A DNA stretch of 64,000 nt from assembly GCF_001956315.1 (NCBI RefSeq), contig NZ_MOLY01000042.1, positions 186,001 to 250,000 of the forward strand. Direction: 5' to 3'. The DNA comes from Sphingomonas montana. GTDB taxonomy: Bacteria > Pseudomonadota > Alphaproteobacteria > Sphingomonadales > Sphingomonadaceae. The translations under genes were made by a program, and so were the position numbers. This document shows positions 12,906 to 21,106 of this stretch, one piece after another. Position 1 is the first letter of the stretch. Every line of letters begins with the position of its first letter. The notes beneath the pieces were generated by a model. That model ran no database searches and had not been told where the DNA came from. It saw only the letters and a list, made by a program, of their open reading frames with translations.

Positions 12906-13301
12906 ATGACCGAGCCCGTCCATATCTCGCCCGAATATATCGCAGCCGGCCTGAAGGGGCTTTGCCCGCGATGCGGGGCGCGGACCTTGTTCGCGGGGGT
13001 TGCGCGGTTTGCGCCCGTCTGCCCCAACTGTGGCCTGGAGTTCGCGAAGTTCCATGTCGACGACGGGCCGGCGGCGTTCCTGACGCTGGGCATCGGCACG
13101 CTCGTCACGATCGCGGCGATCACGCTGGAACTGACGGTATCGCCGCCCTTCTGGGTGCACTTCGCGATCTGGACGCCGGTGACGCTGCTGTCGGTGGTGG
13201 CGTCGCTGCGCGTCGCCAAGGGCATGCTGATCCTGGCGGAATATCGTAACGACGCGCGTGAGGGGCGGATACGCGACGAGCCTCCGGAGGCGCGGCCGTG
13301 A
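12906..13301 (+). CDS. DUF983 domain-containing protein
   Basis: A 131-aa protein with an N-terminal zinc-ribbon-like pair of Cys motifs (CPRCGARTLF and CPNCGLEF) and two membrane helices (about 57-75 and 80-100). DUF983 genes recur beside cox clusters in alphaproteobacteria, suggesting a role in oxidase assembly that has not been defined. Its TGA overlaps the GTG of the SURF1 gene. Confidence 0.9.
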   Translation: MTEPVHISPEYIAAGLKGLCPRCGARTLFAGVARFAPVCPNCGLEFAKFHVDDGPAAFLTLGIGTLVTIAAITLELTVSPPFWVHFAIWTPVTLLSVVASLRVAKGMLILAEYRNDAREGRIRDEPPEARP

Positions 13302-13912
13302 CGGCAGCGGCGGACCCGGTCGCGCCGCCGGACAAGCCCGCGCGACGCATCCCGATCGTGGCGACGCTGGTCGTGCTGGCGGCGGTGGTCGGGATGGTGA
13401 TGCTGGGCCTGTGGCAGGTGCGGCGGATGGACGAGAAGGCGGCGCTGCTGGCGCACTATGCCGCGGCCCCGGGGCAGCCGTCGGTCGCGTGGCCGGTGGT
13501 TCCGTTGCGCGACGGGGCGCTGCTGTACCGGCGGAGCGGCGGGATGTGCGTCGAGCCGACGACGTGGAGCGCGCGGGCCGGGCGTAACCTGGCGGGCGAG
13601 AGCGGGTGGCGGCACATCGTGCTGTGCCGGACCGGCGCGGAGGGGCCGGGCATGGCGGTGGACATGGGCTGGTCCCGCGATCCGAAGAACCCGGTCGGCT
13701 GGACCGGCGGGCGGGTGACCGGCACGATCGATGCGGACCGCGACCATGTGCTGCTGCTGGTATCGGACGCGGCCGCGCCGGGGCTGGTGCCGAGCCTGCG
13801 ACCGAGCCCGGCGGATATTCCGAACAACCATTTCGCCTACGCGGTACAATGGTTCGCGTTCGCGGCGATCGCGCTGGTCATCTACGCGATCGCGCTCAGG
13901 CGGCGGGGGTGA
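13298..13912 (+). CDS. SURF1 family cytochrome oxidase assembly protein
   Basis: SURF1 proteins help insert heme a into oxidase subunit I. The 204-aa product has two membrane helices, one near the N-terminus (IVATLVVLAAVVGMVMLGLW, then QVRRMDEK) and one at the C-terminus. The family C-terminal signature PNNHFAYAVQWFAFA is clear. Start is a GTG in a GTGA overlap with the DUF983 gene. Confidence 0.93.
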   Translation: MTAAADPVAPPDKPARRIPIVATLVVLAAVVGMVMLGLWQVRRMDEKAALLAHYAAAPGQPSVAWPVVPLRDGALLYRRSGGMCVEPTTWSARAGRNLAGESGWRHIVLCRTGAEGPGMAVDMGWSRDPKNPVGWTGGRVTGTIDADRDHVLLLVSDAAAPGLVPSLRPSPADIPNNHFAYAVQWFAFAAIALVIYAIALRRRG

Positions 13913-14068
13913 AGCTGACGGCTTGAGGTCGAGCCGTTTCAAGATCCATCCATGCAGAACGCATTCGAAGCCGGCTTCTCGACACTGCGAGATGGGTGGT
14001 TCCGCTTGAAATCGGCGCCACTTCAAGAATGGCGTGCTTGGGGGCGAAAGCGATCACCTTTGCCAGTC

Positions 14069-14148
14069 GTCATTCCGGACTTGATCCGGGATTGAATGTA
14101 TCGAGCACGGCGTCAGTGGCTCTGGATTCCTGATCAAGTCCGGGATGG
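14069..14148. repeat. dispersed inverted repeat, GTCATCCCGG type
   Basis: In the 285-bp gap between SURF1 and the convergent ZIP gene lies an imperfect inverted repeat. The left arm runs GTCATTCCGGACTTGATCC from 14069; the opposite arm ends in CAAGTCCGGGATGGC near 14148. It is the same family as the copies near 1221, 24144, 39222 and 44770. Confidence 0.8.
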
Positions 14149-14197
14149 CGGGGTGCTGGCGGGACGCCGTCGTGATCGAACATATGGGAAAACCGTA

Positions 14198-14950
14198 TCA
14201 GCCGCCCGATTTTGTCAGGACGAAGGCGATCAGGAAGCCGACGACGGCGATGAGGCCGGTATAGTCGTGAGTCGCCTCGGTCGCTTCCGGAATCATGGTG
14301 TCGACCAGCATGGCAAGGATCGCGCCGGCCGCCACCGCGGTGACCGCGGCGATGACGTCCGGCTCCGCCCCCGCCAGTGCGACGTTGCCGACCATCGCCG
14401 CGAGGCCGGACGCCAGCGCGATGCCGATCCACACGCCGAAGACGTAGGCGGCGCTGCGACCGGCCTTCTTCATGCCCGCCGCGCTCGACAGGCCTTCCGG
14501 CACGTTGGAGAGGAAGACGGCCGCGACCGTGACGACGCTGACGCCGCCGCCGGCGATCAGCCCGACGCCGATGACAACCGATTCGGGGATGCCGTCGAGC
14601 AGCGCGCCGACCGCGATGGCGAGGCCGCCGCCAGTGTCGGCAGCTTGCTGGCTTTCGTCGCCGTTCGACCCCGAACGCTTGCGGTGGCGGGCGCCGCGGC
14701 GGGATATCGCGATGTTGGCGACGGTATAGACCAGCGCGCCACCGAGAAAACCGGCGGCGGTCGAGTCGAACCCGCCCTGGCGGAACGCCTCGTCCATCAG
14801 GTCGAACGCGACGGCGGAGATGAGGACGCCCGCGCCGACCGCCATCACACCGGCGATCAGGCGTTGCGGCAGCGTCGCAAACCACGCGATGACGGCCCCG
14901 AGCACGAGGGCCGATCCCCCCACGAGGCCCCAGAAACCGGCTTCCCACAT
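14198..14950 (-). CDS. ZIP family metal transporter
   Basis: Membrane transporter for zinc or related divalent metals. The 250-aa form has about eight hydrophobic segments and both ZIP metal-site helices: GALLDGIPESVVIG (helix IV) and LSNVPEGLSSA (helix V). ATG 14950 is preferred because GGGGG lies about ten bases before it; an ATG at 14986 would add 12 residues with no visible ribosome site. It is a single gene, divergent from thrC, and no Zur-like operator is obvious in the gap. Confidence 0.88.
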   Translation of the reverse strand: MWEAGFWGLVGGSALVLGAVIAWFATLPQRLIAGVMAVGAGVLISAVAFDLMDEAFRQGGFDSTAAGFLGGALVYTVANIAISRRGARHRKRSGSNGDESQQAADTGGGLAIAVGALLDGIPESVVIGVGLIAGGGVSVVTVAAVFLSNVPEGLSSAAGMKKAGRSAAYVFGVWIGIALASGLAAMVGNVALAGAEPDVIAAVTAVAAGAILAMLVDTMIPEATEATHDYTGLIAVVGFLIAFVLTKSGG

Positions 14951-15266
14951 GAATATGTTTCCCCCCGTCGCGACTGGCGCCGGCATGGGACGCGTGTCGC
15001 GACCTAGCGGTTCGCGATGGCTGTGTCCCGGCTACACGCAATATCGCTGGAGGACGATGACCTTGCCTTTATCCACTCTGGATCCGTATCTGATCGAGCC
15101 GGAAACCATCCGGCTCTCGACTTCGACGGGGCAAGTTTTGGGGTGGTCGGGGGATACGCCGCGCAGGCCGAGCCGAGGGTCGGGATTGATCGCGGCCCAT
15201 TGCGTGTCCGGTCCGAAGGGTCGCGACGGTTGCTCCCTGCCACGCGCGGGGCTAAGCGGCGGGGTC

Positions 15267-16667
15267 ATGCAGTATGTCAGTACGCGCGGGACCGCGCCCA
15301 TCCTTGGCTTCGAGGCCGTGACCCTGGCGGGGCTTGCCGCCGATGGCGGGTTATACGTGCCGGAGACGTGGCCGACATTCGATCACGATGCGATCGCGGC
15401 GCTGCGCGGCAAATCCTATGCCGAGACCGCGGCGATCGTGATGGCGCCGTTCGTCGGCGACACATTGTCGCGCGAGGACCTGCACGCGCTGTGCGTCGCG
15501 GCGTACGGGCGGTTCGAACATGATGCGGTGACGCCGCTGGTCCAGCTCGACGCGCAGCATTGGCTACTTGAACTGTTCCACGGGCCGACGCTGGCGTTCA
15601 AGGACGTGGCGTTGCAACTGCTGGGGTTGCTGTTCGAACGGTTCCTGTCGGGGCGGGACAGCCACCTGACGGTTATCGGGGCGACGTCGGGCGACACCGG
15701 ATCGGCCGCGATCGATGCGCTGGCGGGGCGGGCGAAGGTCGACATCTTCATGCTGCACCCGGAAGGGCGCGTGTCGGAGGTGCAGCGCCGGCAGATGACG
15801 ACGGTGCTGGCGCCCAACGTCCACAACATCGCGATCGATGGCAGTTTCGACGATGCGCAGGCGCTGGTTAAGGCGATGTTCGCCGACCGGCCGTTCGCGG
15901 AGCGGTTCGAACTGTCGGCGGTCAACTCGATCAACTGGGCGCGGCTGATGGCGCAGATCGTCTATTATTTCTACGCCGCGGTGCGGCTGGGCGGGCCGGA
16001 GCGGCCGGTGGCGTTTTCGGTGCCGACGGGGAATTTCGGCGATGTGTTCGCGGGATATTGCGCCGCGCGGATGGGCTTGCCGATCGCCAAGCTGATCGTC
16101 GCCACCAACGTCAACGACATCCTGCACCGGGCGCTGTCCGCCGGCGACTATTCGGCCGGCACGGTGACCGCGACGGCGGCCCCGTCGATGGACATCCAGG
16201 TGAGTTCCAATTTCGAGCGGCTGCTGTTCGACCTGCACGGGCGGGACGCGGGGGCGCTGTGCGCCGCGATGGGCGGGTTCGACCGCGACCGCCGCATGAC
16301 GCTGACCCCCGCGATGCAGGCCGAGGCCGGCAATATCTTCGTCAGCGCGCGCGTCGATGCAGCAGCGATGATGGGCGCGATGCAGACCGCGGCGACGCGG
16401 ATGGGGCAGGTGATCGACCCGCATACCGCGATCGGGCTGGCCGCCGCGCGCGCGATCGGCCTGCCCGCCGACGTGCCGGTCGTCACGCTGGCGACCGCGC
16501 ACCCGGCAAAGTTCGGCGACGCGGTGGAGCAGGCGATCGGCCGGCGACCTGCGTTGCCTTCACGCATCGCGGGGTTGTTCGACCGGACGGAACGCTATGC
16601 GACGCTGCCTGCCACGCTGGAGGCGATCGAGGGACATATCGCCGCGCATGCGCGGCCGCGCGCATGA
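15267..16667 (+). CDS. thrC: threonine synthase
   Basis: PLP enzyme converting O-phosphohomoserine to threonine. The 466-aa protein begins MQYVSTRGTAPILGFEAV, and the PLP lysine is K112 in GPTLAFKDVALQLLG. The family motif GATSGDTGSAAI follows, then SINWARLMAQIVYYFYA. GGCGGGG lies just before the ATG. The 316-bp stretch back to the ZIP gene contains no gene, only a short GAGCCGG/CCGGCTC hairpin near 15096-15116. Its stop overlaps the M16 start, so the two are coupled. Confidence 0.95.
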   Translation: MQYVSTRGTAPILGFEAVTLAGLAADGGLYVPETWPTFDHDAIAALRGKSYAETAAIVMAPFVGDTLSREDLHALCVAAYGRFEHDAVTPLVQLDAQHWLLELFHGPTLAFKDVALQLLGLLFERFLSGRDSHLTVIGATSGDTGSAAIDALAGRAKVDIFMLHPEGRVSEVQRRQMTTVLAPNVHNIAIDGSFDDAQALVKAMFADRPFAERFELSAVNSINWARLMAQIVYYFYAAVRLGGPERPVAFSVPTGNFGDVFAGYCAARMGLPIAKLIVATNVNDILHRALSAGDYSAGTVTATAAPSMDIQVSSNFERLLFDLHGRDAGALCAAMGGFDRDRRMTLTPAMQAEAGNIFVSARVDAAAMMGAMQTAATRMGQVIDPHTAIGLAAARAIGLPADVPVVTLATAHPAKFGDAVEQAIGRRPALPSRIAGLFDRTERYATLPATLEAIEGHIAAHARPRA

Positions 16668-17911
16668 CGACGGCGCGGGTGCACCGGCTGGCCAACGGCC
16701 TGACCATCGCGGTGGAGCCGATGGACGGGGTCGAGACGCTGGCGGTGGGCGTCTATGCCGATGTCGGATCGCGGTCCGAGGCGGCGGGGCAGGGCGGGCT
16801 TGCCCATCTGGTCGAGCATATGGTGTTCAAGGGCGCGGGTGCGCGTGACGCGCGCGCGATCGCCGAGGATATCGAGGATGTCGGCGGGAGCCTGAACGCG
16901 TGGACCGCGCGCGACCACACCGTCTATCACGCGCGGCTGCTGGCTGGTGACCTCGCGCTGGGCGTCGACATGATTGCCGACCTGGTGCGCGCGCCGAAGT
17001 TCGACCCGGACGAGCTGGAGCGCGAGAAGAAGGTCGTGCTGTCCGAACTGGGCGAGGCGAACGATACGCCCGACGACATCGTGTTCGATCACCTGCAATC
17101 AGCCTGCTATCCGGGGCAGGCGATCGGCGTGCCGGTGCTGGGCGACGAGCGCACGCTGGCGACGCTGACCGCGGGCGACCTGCGCCGCTGGACCGAGGTG
17201 CAGTACCGGCCGGGCAGCCTGGTGCTGGCGGCGGCGGGCAAGGTGGATGAGGACGCGTTGCTGGCGCTGGCCGAGGCGCGGTTCGGCGACATGCCAGCGG
17301 GGGTCGCGCCGACAGCGGTGGCGGCAGCGTTCGGCGGCGGCACGCATCACGACCGGCGGCGGTTCGATCAGATCCACGTCGCGGCGGCGTGGCCGGGCAC
17401 GGGCCATCACGATGCGGACCTGCACGCGCTGTCGCTGTTCTCGTCCGCGGCGGGCGGGGGCATGTCTTCGCGGCTGTTCCAGCAGCTGCGCGAGGAACGC
17501 GGGCTGGCGTACAGCATCTACAGCTGGACGCAGGCCTATGCCGAGACGGGGCTGTTCGGGCTGTATTGCGCGGCGGAGCAGCCGCGGGCGGCAGAAGCGC
17601 TGGCGCTGGCGCGGGTCGTGCTGGCGCAGACCGCGGACGATCTGAGCGAGGCGGAACTGGCGCGGGCGCAGGCGCAGGCGAAGGCCGGCTGGCTGATGGG
17701 GCTGGAGTCGGTGGCCGCACGCTGCGACCGGCTGGCGCGCGACCTGCAGGTGCATGGCCGGATCGTACCCGTGCCGGAGACGGTCGCGGCGATCGACGCG
17801 GTGACGGTGGCCCAGGCGCGCGCGGCGGGTGCGAAGGCCATTGGCGGCGCGGAGGCGCTGGCGACGGTGGGCGGGACATTGTCCGCCGGTTCGGGGAAAG
17901 TGGCCGCATGA
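16664..17911 (+). CDS. M16 family zinc peptidase (processing-peptidase-like)
   Basis: A 415-aa protein with the inverted zinc motif HLVEHMVFKG (H48, E51, H52) and the acidic segment EKKVVLSELGEANDTPDD that completes the site. The C-terminal half matches the inactive M16 repeat, with SSRLFQQLREERGLAYSIYS. Proteins of this size follow thrC in many alphaproteobacteria and resemble mitochondrial processing peptidase beta; substrates are not known. It overlaps thrC and the following methyltransferase by 4 bp each. Confidence 0.93.
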   Translation: MTTARVHRLANGLTIAVEPMDGVETLAVGVYADVGSRSEAAGQGGLAHLVEHMVFKGAGARDARAIAEDIEDVGGSLNAWTARDHTVYHARLLAGDLALGVDMIADLVRAPKFDPDELEREKKVVLSELGEANDTPDDIVFDHLQSACYPGQAIGVPVLGDERTLATLTAGDLRRWTEVQYRPGSLVLAAAGKVDEDALLALAEARFGDMPAGVAPTAVAAAFGGGTHHDRRRFDQIHVAAAWPGTGHHDADLHALSLFSSAAGGGMSSRLFQQLREERGLAYSIYSWTQAYAETGLFGLYCAAEQPRAAEALALARVVLAQTADDLSEAELARAQAQAKAGWLMGLESVAARCDRLARDLQVHGRIVPVPETVAAIDAVTVAQARAAGAKAIGGAEALATVGGTLSAGSGKVAA

Positions 17912-18822
17912 GCGACGTGACGATTTCTGCCCCGACCGCGCCGGCCCTGGCATCGCCCGCGCTGACGACGATCGTCGCGGAACCGTGGGACGATTATGCG
18001 CTGGTCGATTCCGGGCATGGCCGGAAGCTGGAGCGTTATGGCCGGTTCCGGTTCATTCGGCCCGAACCGCAGGCGATGTGGGCGCCCGCGACGACCGCGT
18101 GGGAGGCGGACGGCGATTTCATCGGTGCATCGGACGAGGATGGCGGGGGGCGTTGGCATCTGTCGCGCGATGTGCCGCGCGGGGGCTGGCACATCCGCTG
18201 GGACGACCTGCGCTTCACCGCGCAGAACACGCCATTCCGCCATCTTGGGTTCTTCCCGGACATGGCGCCGGTTTGGTCGTGGATGCGCGCGCGGGTGGGC
18301 GAGCGGTCCGAGGTGCTGAACCTGTTCGGTTATACAGGCATCGGATCGCTGGCGCTGGCGTCGAAGGGCGTGTCGGTGACGCATGTCGACGCGTCGAAGA
18401 AATCGGTCGAGGCGGGGAAGGCGAACGCGTTCCTGTCCGACCTGGGCGACCGGCCGATCCGCTGGATGGTGGACGACGCGGTGAAGTTCGCGGCGCGCGA
18501 GGTGCGGCGTGGCAAACGGTACGACGGCATCCTGCTCGACCCGCCGAAGTTCGGGCGCGGGCCGGACGGCGAGGTCTGGCGGCTGGAGGAACATCTGCCG
18601 GGACTGATCATGCATTGCCGCAATCTGCTCGATGCGGATTCGAAGTTCCTGGTGCTGACGGTGTACGCGATCCGGATGTCGGCGCTGGCGATCGCCGAGT
18701 TGTTGCGGCAGGCGACGGCGGATCTGGGCGGGCGCGTGGAGTGCGGCGAAATGGCGGTGCGCGAAGAGACGCGTGGGCTGTTGCTGCCGACCGCGATCTT
18801 CGCGCGGTGGGTGAAGGATTGA
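17908..18822 (+). CDS. class I SAM-dependent methyltransferase (RlmI-like)
   Basis: A 304-aa protein with a Rossmann SAM-binding motif (EVLNLFGYTGIGSLALASKG), an acidic loop (VTHVDASKK), and the catalytic-type segment DGILLDPPKFGRGPDGEVW. The DPPKF box places it with the RlmI/RsmD group of RNA cytosine/guanine methyltransferases, and the N-terminal part has the 'HLGFFPDM' lead-in typical of this alphaproteobacterial subfamily. The RNA target is not known. It is coupled to the M16 gene by an ATGA overlap. Confidence 0.85.
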   Translation: MSDVTISAPTAPALASPALTTIVAEPWDDYALVDSGHGRKLERYGRFRFIRPEPQAMWAPATTAWEADGDFIGASDEDGGGRWHLSRDVPRGGWHIRWDDLRFTAQNTPFRHLGFFPDMAPVWSWMRARVGERSEVLNLFGYTGIGSLALASKGVSVTHVDASKKSVEAGKANAFLSDLGDRPIRWMVDDAVKFAAREVRRGKRYDGILLDPPKFGRGPDGEVWRLEEHLPGLIMHCRNLLDADSKFLVLTVYAIRMSALAIAELLRQATADLGGRVECGEMAVREETRGLLLPTAIFARWVKD

Positions 18823-18865
18823 GGGTTTGAGCACGGCCTTCTGACCCCGCTCGCACCCCGTATAA

Positions 18866-18931
18866 CCCCGTTTGGTTCGAGCCTGTCGAGAACTCTGCGC
18901 AGGGTTCTCGACAGGCTCGAACCAAACGGGG
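18866..18931. repeat. 66-bp near-perfect palindrome, GGTTCGAGCCTGTCGAG type
   Basis: Two 32-bp arms (18866-18897 and 18900-18931) flank a 2-bp centre with one mismatch. The arm core is TTTGGTTCGAGCCTGTCGAG. It sits between the convergent methyltransferase and ccmAB genes and could end transcription from both sides as a hairpin, although no T-tract follows. Diverged relatives are at about 1080, 25861, 28463, 48425 and 49385. Confidence 0.9.
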
Positions 18932-18971
18932 CTGGGTTTGGGGCTGGCGTGGCTGCGTTCGTTTAGGCTGG

Positions 18972-20342
18972 TCAGTTCTTCCCTGCCCGAAGCGCCGCGC
19001 CGCCGGCAAAGGGAGTGATTGCTATCAGCAGCAGGCTGGTAGCGGCGAGGAGTTTGAGCGCGCCGGTGCCAGTGTCGCCGAGTGCGCCCGCGCCGAAGAT
19101 GAGCAGCGGGATCGCGAGCGGGAGCATGACAAGGCCGGCAAGCGCGCTGGCCCCACGCAGGCCTGCGGTGAGCGCGGCGGTCAGCAGACCGAGTGCGGCC
19201 AGACCGGGGGTGCCGAGCAGGAGACCGGCCTCGATCCGGGCGACGGTGGTCGCATCCAGTTTCAGCAGGGCGGCGGCGGGCAGGACCGCGATCATCAGCG
19301 GGGGCGCGAAGCCGAGCCAGTGGGCGAGCAGTTTCGACGCAACGGCAAGTTCTGCGCTGATCCCGCGGACCGCATATTGGTCGAGCACGCCTGCGGCGCG
19401 GTCGGGTTCGATCAGGCGATCGACCGGGAGCAGGGCCGCGAGCAGCGCCGCCATCCAGAGCGCGCCGCCACCGGTGCGGGCGAGCAGCGTGCCGTCCGGG
19501 CCGATGGCGAACGGGAAGAGCGTGGCAACGAGGAGGAAGAAGAGAATGGGGAGGAGGGCTGCACCGCTTGTGTAGTGTTGGGTGATGTCGCGGAGGAGGA
19601 GGGGGGTTTTGCTTCCCGCCAATCTGGCCTGCTTGCGCCGTTGAGGTGCGGCCTTGCGCTCTCTTCTCACCGGGGGGAGGGCTGGGGTGGGGGGTTCTTG
19701 GTGGAACGGTCGTGATGTTGCGTCCGGTGACGCCCCCCACCCAACCCTCTCCCCGGAGGGGAGAGGGCTTTGCAGCACGAGTTGTTGCGCGTCTTGGAGG
19801 CCGAGCGGTTGGTGAGAGGCGGCTATGATGATGCCGCCGTTTGCGCGGTGGTGCGCCATTGCTTCGGCCAGGGCGGTCAGGCCGTTCGTGTCGAGACCGT
19901 TCGCGGGTTCGTCCAGCAACCACGTGCCGGCCCCGCTGGCCAGCGTGCGGGCGAGGACGGCGCGCCTGCGTTGGCCGGTGGAGAGCATGCGGACGGGGAC
20001 GGCGGCGAGGTGGGGGATCGCCATGGCGGCCATGGCGGGGGCGACTTGGGTTGGGGTGCCGTCGAGCCGTGCCCAGAAGCCGAGCGCACGTGACAGCGGC
20101 AGGCGCGGGTCGAGTGCGTCGCCGTCGGTGGTGGCGAGTGCAAGGCCGCCTGTGTGGGTGACGGTGCCGGAGAGTGGGGTCAGCAGACCGGCGATGATGC
20201 TCAGCAGCGTCGACTTGCCTGCGCCGTTCGGGCCGGTGACGAGCAGCGCCTCGCCGGGGGCGAGGATGATGTCGATCTGCTCGAACAGGAGCCGGTCGCC
20301 GCGCCAGGCGGCGATGCCGTCGAGCCGCAGGGAGGGCGTCAT
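18972..20342 (-). CDS. ccmAB: fused CcmA-CcmB heme/cytochrome c biogenesis ABC exporter
   Basis: One 456-aa frame joins two normally separate proteins. Residues 1-185 are CcmA, the ATPase: Walker A GPNGAGKSTLL, signature LSTGQRRRAVLA, Walker B TWLLDEPANGLD. Residues about 246-456 are CcmB, the six-helix membrane subunit, beginning LLRDITQHYTSGAALLPILF. Both act in cytochrome c maturation. The 55-60 residues between are Pro/Arg-rich and encoded by a dispersed repeat (19658-19770). No ATG is seen at the CcmB junction, only an in-frame TTG/GTG, so either a real fusion or internal re-initiation is possible. The start overlaps the stop of the upstream zincin gene. Confidence 0.85.
   Translation of the reverse strand: MTPSLRLDGIAAWRGDRLLFEQIDIILAPGEALLVTGPNGAGKSTLLSIIAGLLTPLSGTVTHTGGLALATTDGDALDPRLPLSRALGFWARLDGTPTQVAPAMAAMAIPHLAAVPVRMLSTGQRRRAVLARTLASGAGTWLLDEPANGLDTNGLTALAEAMAHHRANGGIIIAASHQPLGLQDAQQLVLQSPLPSGERVGWGASPDATSRPFHQEPPTPALPPVRRERKAAPQRRKQARLAGSKTPLLLRDITQHYTSGAALLPILFFLLVATLFPFAIGPDGTLLARTGGGALWMAALLAALLPVDRLIEPDRAAGVLDQYAVRGISAELAVASKLLAHWLGFAPPLMIAVLPAAALLKLDATTVARIEAGLLLGTPGLAALGLLTAALTAGLRGASALAGLVMLPLAIPLLIFGAGALGDTGTGALKLLAATSLLLIAITPFAGGAALRAGKN
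19658..19770. repeat. paired inverted GGGGTGGGGGG / CCCCCCACCC element inside ccmAB
   Basis: Two units face each other. The first contains CCGGGGGGAGGGCTGGGGTG and ends near 19700. The second begins CGCCCCCCACCCAACCC at about 19731 and ends GGAGAGGGC near 19768. The spacer is about 30 bp. The same two-unit layout is found inside dnaE2 (47380-47484) and a single unit lies at 24071. It encodes the linker between the CcmA and CcmB parts. Confidence 0.85.
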
Positions 20343-20743
20343 CCGGCGGCGGCTTCTAGCGCGTGCATGTCGGCGTCGGACAGGCCGAAATGATGGCCGA
20401 CCTCATGCACCAGCACATGGGTGACGAGGGCTTCCAAGGTGACGCCGGTTTCGCACCATTCGTCGAGCAGCGGGCGGCGGAAGAGGTGGATCATGTCGGG
20501 CATGGCTGCTGTGTCGGTGACCGACTTCTCGCCGACGGGGCGGCCGGTGTAGAGGCCGGTCAGGTCGAACGGATCTTCGATCTCGAGCGCGTCGAGGACC
20601 TCTTCGTCCGCGAACTCCTCGACGCGGAGCGCGATGTCGCCGAGGTGCGCTCGGAACTGTTCGGGCAGGGCGGCCAGTGCGCGGCGGGCGATCGCTTCGA
20701 TATCGTCGGCGGTGGGGGCGAGGCCGGTGATTGCTTTATCCAT
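20339..20743 (-). CDS. minimal zincin-like metallopeptidase family protein
   Basis: A 134-aa protein of the short metallopeptidase (DUF1025-like) family. It has the zinc motif [11 protein letters not shown] (H113, E114, H117) near the C-terminus, preceded by the family lead-in ITIFRRP-like segment [16 protein letters not shown] 20743 gives the typical family length; the much longer frame upstream lies antisense to the ABC genes. Its stop overlaps ccmA's start (ATGA). It is divergent from the pterin dehydratase gene with a 54-bp gap. Confidence 0.88.
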   Translation of the reverse strand: MDKAITGLAPTADDIEAIARRALAALPEQFRAHLGDIALRVEEFADEEVLDALEIEDPFDLTGLYTGRPVGEKSVTDTAAMPDMIHLFRRPLLDEWCETGVTLEALVTHVLVHEVGHHFGLSDADMHALEAAAG

Positions 20744-20797
20744 GGCCGCGACCCTATCGTCGCGGTGACGACGATACCAGCCGGGAGCCCTGCGCGC

Positions 20798-21088
20798 ATG
20801 ATCGAACCCTTGTCCGAAGCCGAGCGGATCGACGCGCTCGACGGCCTGCCCGACTGGGACCATGACGACGGGCGCGACGCGATCACGCGGCGCTTCGTGT
20901 TCGCGGATTTCAGCGAGGCGTTCGGGTTCATGACGCGTGTCGCGTTGCTCGCGGAGAAGGCGGATCATCATCCGGAATGGTCCAATGTCTGGAACCGTGT
21001 GGACGTGACGCTGACCACGCATGACGCGGGCGGCCTGTCGGTGCGCGATGTCGCGATGGCGCAGGCGATCGACGCAGTGTTGGGGTGA
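20798..21088 (+). CDS. phhB: 4a-hydroxytetrahydrobiopterin dehydratase
   Basis: Pterin-4a-carbinolamine dehydratase that recycles the pterin cofactor of aromatic amino acid hydroxylases. The 96-aa product has the conserved [19 protein letters not shown] core with the active-site His pair and the later [11 protein letters not shown]. Start ATG 20798 gives the family length; the frame upstream is antisense to the zincin gene. No hydroxylase gene is visible nearby. Confidence 0.93.
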   Translation: MIEPLSEAERIDALDGLPDWDHDDGRDAITRRFVFADFSEAFGFMTRVALLAEKADHHPEWSNVWNRVDVTLTTHDAGGLSVRDVAMAQAIDAVLG

Positions 21089-21106
21089 TTTGCCGTTAGG
21101 CGGGGG

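Noticed and set aside
15017-15266. Leader peptide or attenuator before thrC
   Set aside because: No Thr/Ile codon run and no stem with T-run; only a short 7-bp hairpin near 15096-15116.
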